Shown: positions 24,438-33,874 of the stretch, piece by piece
How positions within the stretch are numbered: the first letter of the stretch is position 1
How the letters are laid out: each line of letters begins with the position of its first letter
Source: Microvirga lotononidis
GTDB taxonomy: Bacteria; Pseudomonadota; Alphaproteobacteria; Rhizobiales; Beijerinckiaceae
NCBI RefSeq assembly: GCF_034627025.1
Contig: NZ_CP141050.1
Coordinates: 997,001 to 1,061,000, forward strand
DNA length: 64,000 nucleotides
Reading direction: 5' to 3'
Notes under the pieces: generated by a model
What the model saw: only the letters and a program-made list of their open reading frames with translations
Databases searched by the model: none
Told to the model about the DNA's origin: nothing
Translations under genes and position numbers: made by a program

Positions 24438-25172
24438 TTAGTAGGTGCTGAACTTGTAGCTGATGCCAGCACGAACTGTGTGGAATTCAATGTCGTTGCT
24501 GCCGAGCGAGACATTGTTGAAGAAGTTATCGCCACCATCAAAGTTGGTGTAACGGTACTCCAGACGGGCGGTCAGGTTGTTGGTGAAGGCATATTCGACA
24601 CCAGCGCCCAGCGTCCAGCCGGTCAGCGTGTCGTCGTTGCCACGGATGCCGAAACCATCCGAGACACCAGCGAAGGCGAAACCGCCGGTCGCGTAGATCA
24701 AAGCGCGGTCAAACGCGAAACCGGCGCGAGCGCGGATCGAGCCCTGCCAGTCGAGAGCGTTGCCGGCGAAGCCGTAGTTCGTGAACACGCCGCCGCCGGG
24801 GCCGATGATGACCACGTCATTGTTGTCATCGCCGAACACGCCTTCGATATCGCCTTCAACACCGATCACGAACGAGCCGATCTGGTAGTTATAGCCAGCA
24901 TGGACACCGGCCAGGAAGCCGTCGCCGCTGTCACCAAAATCGCCGCTCTGCACCACGAACCCGTTCGGGAGAACGATGTCGTTGTCGTTGGCATTCCAGC
25001 CATAACCGACCTGGGCACCGACGTAGAAGCCGGTCCAGGTGAAGACCGGAACGGCCGCGATGTACGGAGCCGGCGGAGCGGCGCGCATCGGCAGGTCAGC
25101 AGCGGAAGCCGCGGAAATGCCAGCAGTCGCGAGGGTGGTGGCGGCGAGCAAGCCGAGAAGACGGGTTTTCAT
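24438..25172 (-). CDS. Outer membrane beta-barrel protein (Omp25/31-like)
   Basis: 244 residues. A signal peptide (MKTRLLGLLAATTLATAGIS, cleaved after AASA) leads to ADLPMRAAPPAPYIAAVP, then FTWTGFYVGAQVGYGWN, the typical first strand of the Omp25/Omp31/RopB family. Alternating aromatic/glycine strands follow, and the C-terminal residues (HTVRAGISYKF-STY) resemble a BAM-recognised terminal strand. Structural outer-membrane protein, usually abundant. It has a 290-bp AT-richer leader upstream and a strong terminator downstream. Confidence 0.9.
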   Translation of the reverse strand: MKTRLLGLLAATTLATAGISAASAADLPMRAAPPAPYIAAVPVFTWTGFYVGAQVGYGWNANDNDIVLPNGFVVQSGDFGDSGDGFLAGVHAGYNYQIGSFVIGVEGDIEGVFGDDNNDVVIIGPGGGVFTNYGFAGNALDWQGSIRARAGFAFDRALIYATGGFAFAGVSDGFGIRGNDDTLTGWTLGAGVEYAFTNNLTARLEYRYTNFDGGDNFFNNVSLGSNDIEFHTVRAGISYKFSTY

Positions 25173-25463
25173 GAGAAGAATCCTTTAGGCGAGGAGGTCT
25201 TGGGACAGTTTATGGAGAGGCGGGAAAAAAAGACTATGACAAAGATGCAACACCGCTCCGGTTTAGGCCCTACTTGATGAGGCCATGACGGCGATGATGC
25301 TTAGCAAGACGTTAACATTTCGTGGATTTGACAGGGTGGGAACCGTATGCCCTACTGGTTCTGTTTTCGGACACTCCGAAGGCGAGGAGAGACTTAGCCC
25401 TGCCCCGCAATGGGCAAGGTTTTTTGCGTCTATGGCGTGGTCTCGCACCTCTACTGAGGCGGT

Positions 25464-25715
25464 TTATAAATCCTGATACCCGCGTCGGCGCTTTAGGGCG
25501 GCTAGCGCCTGCAGCGCTTGGCCGGACTCGACCTCGTCGGCGAATTCCTCAACCTTCTCTTGCCCGTTGGTGCCGATCCGCCGCCAATTGCTAACAAGAC
25601 GCACGGTCCCGAAGAGGTCGCGCTCGATCATGAGTGAGTAAACGCGCCGGATCCCCTGCTCCGGGTCGATCCGGTGCAGCACGAGGTGGTGCTTGATCGG
25701 GGTGTCGCTGGGCAC
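25464..25715 (-). CDS. WGR-domain protein
   Basis: 83 residues, essentially a single WGR domain: HRIDPEQGIRRVYSLMIERD, LFGTVRLVSNWRRIGTNGQE, then an acidic helix (VEEFADEVESGQALQALAAL). Family WGR domains contact DNA ends or nucleoprotein partners; the canonical W-G-R is represented by N-W-R-R-I-G. A truncated copy lies at 31706-31832 in the opposite orientation. Function in this stand-alone form is unknown. Confidence 0.8.
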   Translation of the reverse strand: MPSDTPIKHHLVLHRIDPEQGIRRVYSLMIERDLFGTVRLVSNWRRIGTNGQEKVEEFADEVESGQALQALAALKRRRGYQDL

Positions 25716-25763
25716 TTTGGCGTGAGGGCGGCAAGACGCTCCAGACCCGCGATGGAAGCCACG

Positions 25764-26138
25764 TCACCGAGCCATCTCGCGGATGATCCGCACGATATCC
25801 GTCATGCGGTAGGGCTTGGGCACGAAGCGCCCATCCGGCACCTCGCCGCTGAACCCGGGCGGCAGGGCGCCGGACGAGACCAGGACATGGACGTGTGGGT
25901 AGGCCCTTCGAACCAAGCGCGCCAGGTCGTGGCCGTTGAGCGTCCCGGGCATCGTGATGTCCGTGAACACCACGCTGATGTCGCGTCTGGCTTCCAACAG
26001 GGTCACCGCGTAATCGGCGGATGGAGCCTCGATTACCTCAAACCCCTCCACCTCAAGAGCATCCACCGCCATGGCGCGGACCCAAGGATCATCTTCGACG
26101 ACAAGAACAACAGAGGGAGAGGGACTGGCTGGATGCAT
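25764..26138 (-). CDS. Single-domain response regulator
   Basis: 124 residues. Receiver motifs: VVLVVEDDPWVRAM, phospho-Asp in VVFTDITMPG, LVSSGALP, Lys in FVPKPY. Divergent from the large hybrid kinase starting at 26363, with 224 bp between them, suggesting that it may be that kinase's partner. No output domain. Confidence 0.87.
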   Translation of the reverse strand: MHPASPSPSVVLVVEDDPWVRAMAVDALEVEGFEVIEAPSADYAVTLLEARRDISVVFTDITMPGTLNGHDLARLVRRAYPHVHVLVSSGALPPGFSGEVPDGRFVPKPYRMTDIVRIIREMAR

Positions 26139-26362
26139 GGAGGCCGGGAAATAGCCTGAGTTGGAGGAGGATCAAGCCACCGCTTGGGACCATTCCGGTG
26201 ACTGTTCCCTGCTCCGAGGGGTGAACTCCTATCCCGCGCCCACGATGATGCGCATGAGCTCAAGGCCAGACCCTTGGGACGATGGTTGCGGTGCAGGGCG
26301 CGTCGCCCTAGATCGCATTCCGTCACCGAGGCCGCCCGGCCCAGCCTCCATCCGGAATCCCG

Positions 26363-29300
26363 ATGCACGACCGAAACCCACGCCCAGCCGCCACCGATCG
26401 CGACTTCCTCTCGGGCGGCGGGGAGATGGGGGCCCGCATGCGCTCCCACGACTGGTCGGGGTCCCCCCTGGGAGAGCCCGAGACCTGGCCGCAGTCCCTG
26501 CGCACCCTCGTACGCACGATGCTGAACGCCAGGCAGGCGATGTTCATCGCCTGGGGACCCGACCTCGCCTTCCTCTACAACGACGACTACATCCCGATCT
26601 TCGGGGCCAAGCATCCCAACGCGCTCGGGCGGCCCTTCGCGGCGGTCTGGGCTGACATCTGGCCGCAGATCAGGCCGCTGGTCGACCAGACCCTGTCCGG
26701 GCAGGCGAGTTGGCATGAGGACCTGCTGATCCCCATGGAACGCCACGGCTACCGTGAGGATGCCTGGTTCAGCTTCTCCTACAATCCCGTCTGGGATGAT
26801 GACGGCACCATCGCAGGCATGTTCTGCGCCGCGACTGAGACGACCAGTAAGGTCCTTGGCCAGCGCGCCCTTCAGGAGAGCGAGGAGCGCGCCCGAGGCG
26901 TGCTCGACGGCATGGATGAGGCCTTCATTCTGCTCGACCGGGAGTTCCGCATCCTCCGGATCAATCCGGCCGGGTTGAGGCTGGATCAGCGGCCCGAGAC
27001 CGAGATCATCGGGCGCATCCATTGGGAGGTCTGGCCGAACACCGAGAACGCGCCGTTGGGTGAGTTCTACAAACGGTGCATGGCCGAGCGCAAGCCGGCC
27101 ACGTTCGAGAACAGGTACACGTGGCCTGACGGGCGGGAGGCCTGGACCGAGATCCGCGCCTATCCGGCTCCTGATGGTCTGTCGGTCTTCTATCGGGACA
27201 TCAGCGAGCGCAAGCGTGCAGAAGCCCAGCTTCGCGAGGCGGAGGATCACTACCGTCATACGATCGAGCTGAACCCGCAGGTCACCTGGACGGCCCGCCC
27301 TGACGGCCAACTCGATCGCGTCGCCCAGCGCTGGCAGGATTGGACGGGAACCAGTGGGCTCGGCGGGACATGGGCAGAGGCGATTCATCCGGACGATCTC
27401 GGCCCCTCGCTTGAGGCATGGACTCGAGCGTTCACGACCGGTGAGCCCTACGACATCGAGCATCGCGCCCGCATGCGCGATGGCAGCTACCGCTGGATGC
27501 ACTCGCGCGCCTTTCCCCGGCGCGGTCCAGACGGAGCGATCGTCGAGTGGTACGGCACCACCGAGGACATTGCCGAGCGTCGGTCCAGCCAGGATGCCCT
27601 GCGGGAGGAAACCCGCGCCCTGGAGATCCTCAACACGGCCCTTGCTGCTGCCGCGTCAGAGCACGATCTCGAGCGGCTGGTCCAGCGTGTGACTGACGCA
27701 GGCGTGGAGCTCACCGGCGCCCAGTTCGGTGCGTTCTTCTACAACGTGGAGAACGAGGCCGGCGAGAGCTACATGCTCTACTCGATCTCGGGCGTTCCGC
27801 GTGAGGCATTCTCGAAGTTCCCGATGCCTCGCAATACGAAGGTGTTCGCGCCGACGTTCAACGGTGAGCGCATTGTGCGCTCGGACGACATCACCCAGGA
27901 TCCAGCCTACGGACACTCGGAGCCGCATCGAGGCATGCCAAAAGGCCATTTGCCGGTTCGCAGTTACTTGGCTGTGCCTGTGACGTCCCGATCCGGTGAG
28001 GTGATCGGTGGCCTGTTTTTCGGACATGCGCAGACGGGCGTCTTCCACGAGCGCTCGGAGCGGCTCATCTCCGGGCTCGCTGCGGGAGCGGCCGTGGCCA
28101 TCGACAACGCCCGCCTGTTTCAGAAGACCCAACGCGAGATTGAGGAGCGCCGGCGCGCCGAGGAAGCGCTGCGGCGCCTGAACGAGACCCTGGAAGCCGA
28201 GGTCGAGGAGCGCACGAGGGAGCGGGATCAGATCTGGCAGCTCAGCACCGACCTGATGGACGTCTGCCGCTCGGACGGAACGCTGGTCGCCGTCAACCCG
28301 GCCTGGACGACGATGCTCGGCTGGTCCGAGGACGAGCTGCTCGCCAGCAACTTTCTTGGGCTCATCCATCCCGATGATGTCGAGGGCACGCTCGCCGAAC
28401 TTGGGAGCCTTGACCAGGGTGCCCAAACCTTCCGGTTCGAGAACCGCTTCCGCACCAAAGACGGCAGCTACCGGCTGATCTCGTGGACGGCAGTGCCCAA
28501 GGAGGGACTGTTCTACGCCATCGGCCGCGACATCACGGCGGAGCGGGCGGCGGATGAAGCGTTGCGTCAAACGGAGGAGGCCCTGCGGCAGTCGCAGAAG
28601 ATGGAGGCGGTGGGCCAGCTCACCGGGGGCATCGCGCACGACTTCAACAACCTGTTGACCGGCATCGTGGGATCCCTCGACATGCTGCGCACACGCGTTT
28701 CGCAGGGGCGCCTCGAGACCGTCGACCGCTACATCACGGCAGCGACGACGTCGGCCAATCGCGCCGCCGCCCTGACGCACCGTCTGCTCGCCTTTGCCCG
28801 CCGGCAGCCGCTCGACCCACAGCCCGTTCAGGCCAATGCGCTCGTCGCTTCCTTGGAGGATCTGTTCCGGCGCACGGTCGGCGAGACGGTGGCCCTGGAG
28901 GTTGTGCTGGCGGGCGGCCTCTGGCCGACCCTCTGCGATCCCAACCAACTGGAGAGTGCACTGCTCAATCTCGTCATCAACGCCCGCGACGCGATGCCGG
29001 ACGGCGGCAAGCTCACGATTGAGACCTGCAACGCCCACCTGGATGAGGCCTACATCGCGGCGCAGCGGGACGTGAAGCCCGGCCAGTATGTCTGCATCTG
29101 CGTGACCGACACGGGAACGGGCATGCCGCCGGACGTGATCGGGCGCGCGTTCGACCCATTCTTCACGACGAAACCCATTGGTCAGGGGACCGGCCTGGGG
29201 CTGTCGATGGTCTATGGGTTCGCCCGCCAGTCGGAGGGCCATGCGAAGATCTACAGCGAGGTGGGTCAGGGCACCACGATCAAGATCTACCTGCCGCGCT

Positions 29301-29731
29301 ACCGCGGCGAAACGGACGCGCAGATCGAGGCCGCGACGCTAGCCGAGGCGCCTCGCGCAGAGTCGGGCGAGATCGTGCTGGTGGTCGAGGACGAGCCGGT
29401 GGTGCGCAGCCTGGTCATCGACGTTCTGGAGGATCTCGGCTACCGGACCCTGGAGGCAGCGGACGGACCGGAGGGGCTGAAGATCCTCCAGTCCCGGCGG
29501 CGCATCGACCTCCTGATCACGGACGTGGGTCTGCCGGGCCTGAACGGGCGCCAGCTCGCCGACGCCGCCCGGGAACGCCGCCGCGATCTCAAGGTGCTGT
29601 TCATTACGGGCTACGCCGAGAATGCCACCCTGGCGGCGGGCTTCCTGGAACCCGGCATGCAGATGATTACGAAGCCGTTTGCGGTCGATGCACTCGCGCA
29701 GAAGATCCGGTCGATTATTCGGGATGAATGA
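26363..29731 (+). CDS. Hybrid sensor histidine kinase (PAS-PAS-PAS-GAF-PAS-HisKA-HATPase-REC)
   Basis: 1122 residues, soluble. Three PAS-like domains lie at about 40-165, 175-295 and 300-415 (the third as HYRHTIELNPQVTWTARPDG). A GAF domain follows at about 430-590 and a coiled coil at about 590-620. A fourth PAS (IWQLSTDLMDVCRSDGTLVA) precedes HisKA, whose phospho-His is in GGIAHDFNNLLTG (near 759). HATPase_c (NLVINARDAMPDGG, DTGTGMP, GTGLGLSMVYG) and a C-terminal receiver with Asp in LITDVGLPG (near 1054) complete it. No membrane span, so it senses a cytosolic signal. The long antisense frames across this gene are shadows. Confidence 0.95.
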   Translation: MHDRNPRPAATDRDFLSGGGEMGARMRSHDWSGSPLGEPETWPQSLRTLVRTMLNARQAMFIAWGPDLAFLYNDDYIPIFGAKHPNALGRPFAAVWADIWPQIRPLVDQTLSGQASWHEDLLIPMERHGYREDAWFSFSYNPVWDDDGTIAGMFCAATETTSKVLGQRALQESEERARGVLDGMDEAFILLDREFRILRINPAGLRLDQRPETEIIGRIHWEVWPNTENAPLGEFYKRCMAERKPATFENRYTWPDGREAWTEIRAYPAPDGLSVFYRDISERKRAEAQLREAEDHYRHTIELNPQVTWTARPDGQLDRVAQRWQDWTGTSGLGGTWAEAIHPDDLGPSLEAWTRAFTTGEPYDIEHRARMRDGSYRWMHSRAFPRRGPDGAIVEWYGTTEDIAERRSSQDALREETRALEILNTALAAAASEHDLERLVQRVTDAGVELTGAQFGAFFYNVENEAGESYMLYSISGVPREAFSKFPMPRNTKVFAPTFNGERIVRSDDITQDPAYGHSEPHRGMPKGHLPVRSYLAVPVTSRSGEVIGGLFFGHAQTGVFHERSERLISGLAAGAAVAIDNARLFQKTQREIEERRRAEEALRRLNETLEAEVEERTRERDQIWQLSTDLMDVCRSDGTLVAVNPAWTTMLGWSEDELLASNFLGLIHPDDVEGTLAELGSLDQGAQTFRFENRFRTKDGSYRLISWTAVPKEGLFYAIGRDITAERAADEALRQTEEALRQSQKMEAVGQLTGGIAHDFNNLLTGIVGSLDMLRTRVSQGRLETVDRYITAATTSANRAAALTHRLLAFARRQPLDPQPVQANALVASLEDLFRRTVGETVALEVVLAGGLWPTLCDPNQLESALLNLVINARDAMPDGGKLTIETCNAHLDEAYIAAQRDVKPGQYVCICVTDTGTGMPPDVIGRAFDPFFTTKPIGQGTGLGLSMVYGFARQSEGHAKIYSEVGQGTTIKIYLPRYRGETDAQIEAATLAEAPRAESGEIVLVVEDEPVVRSLVIDVLEDLGYRTLEAADGPEGLKILQSRRRIDLLITDVGLPGLNGRQLADAARERRRDLKVLFITGYAENATLAAGFLEPGMQMITKPFAVDALAQKIRSIIRDE

Positions 29732-29862
29732 AAACGATGCTGTGAAACGCCTGATCATTACACAGCGACAATTGCTGGGTGGCCACGCGCCTCGGATGCA
29801 TAGCGCTGGAACGCTCTCCAGCGCCGGGGCATTGCCCCAAATCACAATCCGCTCGTTCGGGA

Positions 29863-30255
29863 ATGACGACAAGTATGTTCGACAATCTGCCCTCAGCGTT
29901 GCTTGCGCTCTTCCTCGCCTTCTGCGTCCTGTGGCTGATCTGGCAGGTGCTCCGGCGGCTCCGCTCCTTCCGCAGGAGGCAAGAGCCCTACAATGAAGCG
30001 CAGCCCGAGCCTCGCACGCGCCTCAATGAGCCAGCCCCATTACAGGCGGCAAGCACAGTCTCCACCATTCCCGATGCGGCTGATGTCCTCGCTCTCAAAG
30101 CAGCCATCGACAATCTGGCACGGCAAGTTGCTGCCTTGGAGAAACGACTGGCATCCGGACAAATCGATCATCACCCAACCTCGGCTTCAACAAGCGTGAG
30201 GAGCGTAGAGCCAAGAGCTGAGCTCCCTGCTGTGACGCCAGACCATCGGATCTGA
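29863..30255 (+). CDS. Small membrane protein with coiled-coil tail
   Basis: 130 residues from ATG 29863 (29875 is a second candidate). One transmembrane helix (LPSALLALFLAFCVLWLIWQ) followed by a strongly basic stop-transfer (VLRRLRSFRRRQ), a Pro/Glu-rich linker and a helix ALKAAIDNLARQVAALEKRL likely to form a coiled coil. Function unknown. Confidence 0.6.
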   Translation: MTTSMFDNLPSALLALFLAFCVLWLIWQVLRRLRSFRRRQEPYNEAQPEPRTRLNEPAPLQAASTVSTIPDAADVLALKAAIDNLARQVAALEKRLASGQIDHHPTSASTSVRSVEPRAELPAVTPDHRI

Positions 30256-30367
30256 GGCGGGTCTGGCCGCTTGGCTGTAATTCGACCTGGCGTCAGTAGT
30301 TAGTCCGCAGCATCAACTGGTTGCGCCTGTTCTGATACAGATCGCTGTTTCTACAGGCAAAGCCTGT

Positions 30368-30577
30368 TCAACCTGCCGCTCTTGAGGAGGCTGAAGCCGG
30401 CATGAGGTCAGCCTCGCGCACAACGCGCTGAACCGGTCCGCTTGCAGCTTTGATGCGGTAGAGCGGCTCGCCATCCGGTCCGCTCGGAAGCTGGCGCAGG
30501 ATCTCGTAGATCCCACTATTCTCGAGAAGCTTCTCCCGCGGCCGCACAAGCTGGCCGATCTGGAACCTGTGAACCAT
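30368..30577 (-). CDS. Small conserved hypothetical protein
   Basis: 69 residues from ATG 30577, with AGGAGG nine bases upstream. MVHRFQIGQLVRPREKLLEN, GIYEILRQLPSGPDGEPLYR and IKAASGPVQRVVREADL form an SH3-like small barrel pattern. I recall similar short proteins in Methylobacteriaceae; no function is known. Confidence 0.65.
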   Translation of the reverse strand: MVHRFQIGQLVRPREKLLENSGIYEILRQLPSGPDGEPLYRIKAASGPVQRVVREADLMPASASSRAAG

Positions 30578-30942
30578 GGCACTTCCTCCTGCTCACGGGG
30601 TATGGTTCTGCTGATGCAGTCCGCCCATTGGTTAAACAACCAGATGGCTGGGCTCAACGTTCCCCATCCGGACGGGCCGTGCCTGGGACGTGGGAGCATG
30701 CGGTTTCGTGGGCAGGCTGCGAGGATCCCTTTTGGACAAGGCAATGATTAAAACCCGAGCGCCGGCCGGTCTGGCAGAGACAAGACTGCAGGCAGCATTG
30801 CTGCCCCACATTTTCTTATGCTCTCCTTTGAGCCAAACCAGAATCTGGAAGCAGCATTGGAGAACCTGAGAAGGGCTATCGGCAAAGCCGGGGCAAATGA
30901 GAGTGGGGCAGATCCAGCTTCCGAACGGTTCGGAGGCAGAGA
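30578..30942. other. Intergenic region
   Basis: Divergent promoter space between the small genes at 30577 (minus) and 30943 (plus). No gene or clear promoter motif identified. Confidence 0.35.
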
Positions 30943-31179
30943 ATGACAACAGGCCGATGGCTCGACGTGAGCGCCGCGCCACGCGATGGATCTCCCGTCC
31001 TCCTTTGGATCCAGGACGATGACTCTCCGCCCGACTTCCCGGTGACGGTCGGCTTCTGGGAAACAGACGAGATATTCGGCGTGAGCTTCTGGCGCGTCTT
31101 CTCGGCCCATGGCTCATCGACCGACTTCGATCAGCACGTTCGGGGCTGGATGCCGCTGCCTCAAGTTCCTGATGCTTGA
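30943..31179 (+). CDS. Small conserved hypothetical protein (DUF551-like)
   Basis: 78 residues; GGAGGCAGAG precedes the ATG. MTTGRWLDVSAAPRDGSPVL, LWIQDDDSPPDFPVTVGFWE and a C-terminal WMPLP motif resemble the short DUF551-type proteins found in phages and proteobacteria. Function unknown. Confidence 0.6.
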   Translation: MTTGRWLDVSAAPRDGSPVLLWIQDDDSPPDFPVTVGFWETDEIFGVSFWRVFSAHGSSTDFDQHVRGWMPLPQVPDA

Positions 31180-31195
31180 CGATTCCGCAGGGGTC

Positions 31196-31564
31196 TCACT
31201 CAGCCCGAGCTGTCATCCCTCGCATCCAGAGTTCGGTTTTGCTCGCCCGCAGCTGATCGCTAATGGCCCTCAACTTGACCTGCAGCTGCTCTCGGCGGGT
31301 GATCAGGCGATCATGCCGCTTCAGCAATTGGGAAACCGTCAGCTTGGTCAGGGCGGATGGCTGGACTTGCCCGCACAGCTCCTCTGTTAGGGAGCGCAAT
31401 CGTGCAAGCGTCGTGGGACCTATCCCAGGCAGCCTCATCCAATGGGCATCAGGCACGCGGGCCACCTCAAGAGCAGTAGGATGACGCCCCTGAAACTCGT
31501 CCAAGATGGATTCCTGAACCCGCCTGGGTAGATGTTCAACAGGAAAGGGATCGTCCAGCTGCAT
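31196..31564 (-). CDS. Helix-hairpin-helix protein
   Basis: 122 residues from ATG 31564, with AGGAG six bases upstream. A central HhH motif (WMRLPGIGPTTLARLRSL) indicates non-specific DNA binding. The C-terminal half is a charged coiled-coil-like helix (LLKRHDRLITRREQLQVKLR). Convergent with the small gene at 30943. Confidence 0.65.
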   Translation of the reverse strand: MQLDDPFPVEHLPRRVQESILDEFQGRHPTALEVARVPDAHWMRLPGIGPTTLARLRSLTEELCGQVQPSALTKLTVSQLLKRHDRLITRREQLQVKLRAISDQLRASKTELWMRGMTARAE

Positions 31565-31705
31565 CTCGATCTCCTCAGGGGACAAAAGGAAGGACGAGTT
31601 TGAAGTAAATCGTGTCAGGGATGTGACGTACATCTTCCACATACCATCAGACTTATTCGAGTACTCAAGGAAGTAATCCCGAAGTGGCGATCAAAGCAGG
31701 ATGAA

Positions 31706-31832
31706 ATGCCTGACGCCCTCTGATCCCCGATCAAGCCCCACTTGGTTCTGCATCGGATCAATCCGGAGCAGGGAATCCGGCGCTTCTACTCGCTCATGAT
31801 CGAACGGGATCTGTTCGGAACCGTGCGTCTGG
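31706..31832 (+). pseudogene. Truncated copy of WGR-domain gene
   Basis: ATG-CCT at 31706, an in-frame TGA five codons later, then PIKPHLVLHRINPEQGIRRF and YSLMIERDLFGTVRL, matching residues 6-40 of the WGR protein at 25464. Homology stops abruptly after TVRL, so the second half of the domain is missing. A non-functional fragment. Confidence 0.75.
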
Positions 31833-31838
31833 GGCTTC

Positions 31839-31970
31839 TTACCGTTGCGCCCTTTGCCTTCGTCTTAGATCCCAGCCCATCCACGGCAGATCCGTCTTCC
31901 AGGCATCGTAAATGCTTGTGGCCGTGATAGTGAGCCCGAACATCAGGCCGCACAGCAGCACAAAGTCCAT
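31839..31970 (-). CDS. 43-residue membrane protein
   Basis: ATG 31970 to TAA 31839. MDFVLLCGLMFGLTITATSI followed by YDAWKTDLPWMGWDLRRRQR; one hydrophobic helix with a basic C-terminus. There is only a weak ribosome site (AAGG). It lies immediately beside the WGR fragment, suggesting that the fragment's breakpoint joins this gene's 3' end. Confidence 0.4.
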   Translation of the reverse strand: MDFVLLCGLMFGLTITATSIYDAWKTDLPWMGWDLRRRQRAQR

Positions 31971-32387
31971 GAAGCGGTTCTCGGCCTTTGTGCCTCAAGT
32001 CCATGCAAGGTCAACCAAGTGATGCATACGCCACTCGAACAGAGATGAGAGCAACTACGATAACCGGTTATCGACCCGTGGACAGGTAGACATCCGGATA
32101 GGTGGACTTTCGCTAGCCTGCTCATTGGGGAGGCCCATGTACTACCTTGAGGATCAAGAGCTGGTCGCTCTTGGTCCTTCTTTCTTGGCCGATGCCACGT
32201 GAACCGTAGTTTCGCATAACGTTCAGTATCGAATGGGGCAAGGCGGCGGGGTCACGTTAGCCCTTAAGTAATACCACCGTCTTGGCGCTAAGAACCAAAA
32301 GGTATTCTGGTCTTCTCTCGCCACATTGCTGACCGCATCAATGACTGTGATCCTGCCTTGGAGGACTTTTTTGCAGTGTGATTGGCC

Positions 32388-32648
32388 ATGCCCGCATCAG
32401 CCAGATACTTCTTCCATCTTGTCTCGGATCATGAGGTGATCCCGGACGAGGAGGGGATCGTCCTGTGGAGCGGGGAAGGCGCCGTGTTCGCCATCATCAG
32501 GGCGGCGAATGGGCTCATCAAAGAGCGCCTCCTGTTGCACGAGTGGCACGGCTGGCGCCTTGAGGTCACGGATGGGACTGGCCGAACGATCCTGCGCATC
32601 TCCCTCTCTGATTACAATCAGGAGCAGAGTATCTTTTCGCTGCACTGA
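32388..32648 (+). CDS. DUF6894-like small protein
   Basis: 86 residues from ATG 32388. MPASARYFFHLVSDHEVIPD and EWHGWRLEVTDGTGRTILRI match the family seen at 18981, 35891 and 47765. The C-terminal end (SIFSLH) is slightly longer. Function unknown. Confidence 0.7.
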   Translation: MPASARYFFHLVSDHEVIPDEEGIVLWSGEGAVFAIIRAANGLIKERLLLHEWHGWRLEVTDGTGRTILRISLSDYNQEQSIFSLH

Positions 32649-32688
32649 GCCCGCGCAATCTCGAACCGCCTGCCTAGGTGAGTTTGCT

Positions 32689-32775
32689 ATGGATCTTGAG
32701 GACCTCGTGTCGCTTCTGATCCCCATCGCCATCTTCGGGCTGGTAGTCGGAGTTCTTGTGCTGTTCGATGAGTAG
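32689..32775 (+). CDS. 28-residue hydrophobic peptide
   Basis: ATG 32689, MDLEDLVSLLIPIAIFGLVV followed by GVLVLFDE. One complete membrane helix flanked by acidic residues; AGGTGAG is upstream. Forty bases after the DUF6894 gene, so possibly cotranscribed. Very short ORFs can occur by chance. Confidence 0.4.
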   Translation: MDLEDLVSLLIPIAIFGLVVGVLVLFDE

Positions 32776-32878
32776 CGCAACGTCCACTCAAATTTGGGTA
32801 AGGCTGTTTTTATAGGCCAGCGAACCACAGCCTCGTTAGGCCGTTGGTAGGCGAGAAACTTCATCGGAGGCATAAGTT

Positions 32879-33037
32879 ATGGATTCGCCCCGCCCCGATA
32901 AGGCCACCGAGTATCGGCAGCAGGCTCAGAGGATCCGCACCATGGCCGCGCGGATTCCGCTCCTCGAAGCTAAGTATCATCTGTTCGAGGCGGCCCAGCA
33001 TCTGGAGGAGCTGGCAGCAGACGAGGATCGCCGATAG
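32879..33037 (+). CDS. 52-residue conserved small protein
   Basis: ATG 32879 with GGAGG nine bases upstream. MDSPRPDKATEYRQQAQRIR, MAARIPLLEAKYHLFEAAQH, LEELAADEDRR: a helical, charged protein of a type (EYRxQAxxxRxMA...) common in Rhizobiales. A near-match EcfG-type site (cGAAC-N17-GTT) lies just upstream. Function unknown. Confidence 0.6.
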   Translation: MDSPRPDKATEYRQQAQRIRTMAARIPLLEAKYHLFEAAQHLEELAADEDRR

Positions 33038-33874
33038 GCACATTCCAAAGGCAAGATTATTGCACTGCCTCTCGTGCGCAGGTGAAAAGCGCCTCCGCAA
33101 TTTCGCATAATTGTCAGTATGGAACGCGATTTGAAGTGCTCGGAACATATTCGCGGCGGCTTATGGAACGCCGTGTCGACTATTCAGTAAAATGGGCTCC
33201 AGCAAGCCCCCCGGAGCCAGCGCGGATACTGGCGACAACTTGTAGTCAAGCTTGCTCAAATTCGTCACCATCAAACCCGCAAATAAAGGCCGGTTGTCAG
33301 GAATAAGACAGCCGTTAGCGGAGCCTCACTCCCTCCACTGCTCATCCTCTGGGGAGGGAGTTTTTTTGTGAGGAAGGAGAGGCCGGAAAGCAGACCATTG
33401 CCGACCTCTCCCCGCCTGGCCCCGAACACCAGTCGGAGCAGCCGCATCTCCAGGCAAGAGAAACGATAGCCAGCTTTGGGGATCCTAGCAGCAGGACGCT
33501 TCCCCTACTCCGAGGACAAGAGGTGGCCGTTTGGCGTGCAGCGCAGAGCGGTTCCGCAGACGACTGCGAATCCGTGCACCCGCTGAACGAGGGAGTTTAA
33601 CTCCCTTGCGTCGACTAGATCCGCCCCGACCCCATGCCCAGCCCAAGGTCTCCTCGTCCATCCGCGGATTTCGATCGAGCAGCGCGAGCGGGACGCGCGT
33701 GGGCCCTTGCGGGTCCCGTCGCCCCTGCTCGCAGTGGGTGGTCGTGCGCACGGGCACCCGATGCAGCGAGCGAAAGCGGCCTGAGGCAGACCCGCATTGT
33801 TCCGGAGGGCAGCGACGCGGCGATGTCACAGTGACTTTGGGCAGCGGCTTGTGGCTTGAGAGCGGCGGCATGCT
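33038..33874. other. Non-coding stretch
   Basis: Apart from the terminator at 33328-33367, no gene is supported. Long frames at 33485-34034 on both strands owe their length to high GC and have no ribosome sites or family resemblance, except the transposase remnant at 33875. Confidence 0.4.
33328..33367 (+). terminator. Strong intrinsic terminator without obvious gene
   Basis: ACTCCCTCC...GGGAGGGAGT stem followed by TTTTTTT. The nearest plus-strand gene ends 290 bp upstream at 33037, so the signal may terminate a small RNA transcribed from the 33040-33330 interval. Confidence 0.7.

Noticed and set aside
26033..29242. Very long minus-strand frames (489 and 528 codons) opposite the hybrid kinase
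   Set aside because: They are antisense shadows of the high-GC kinase gene, whose PAS, GAF, kinase and receiver motifs are unmistakable. The antisense products show no domain and no ribosome sites.
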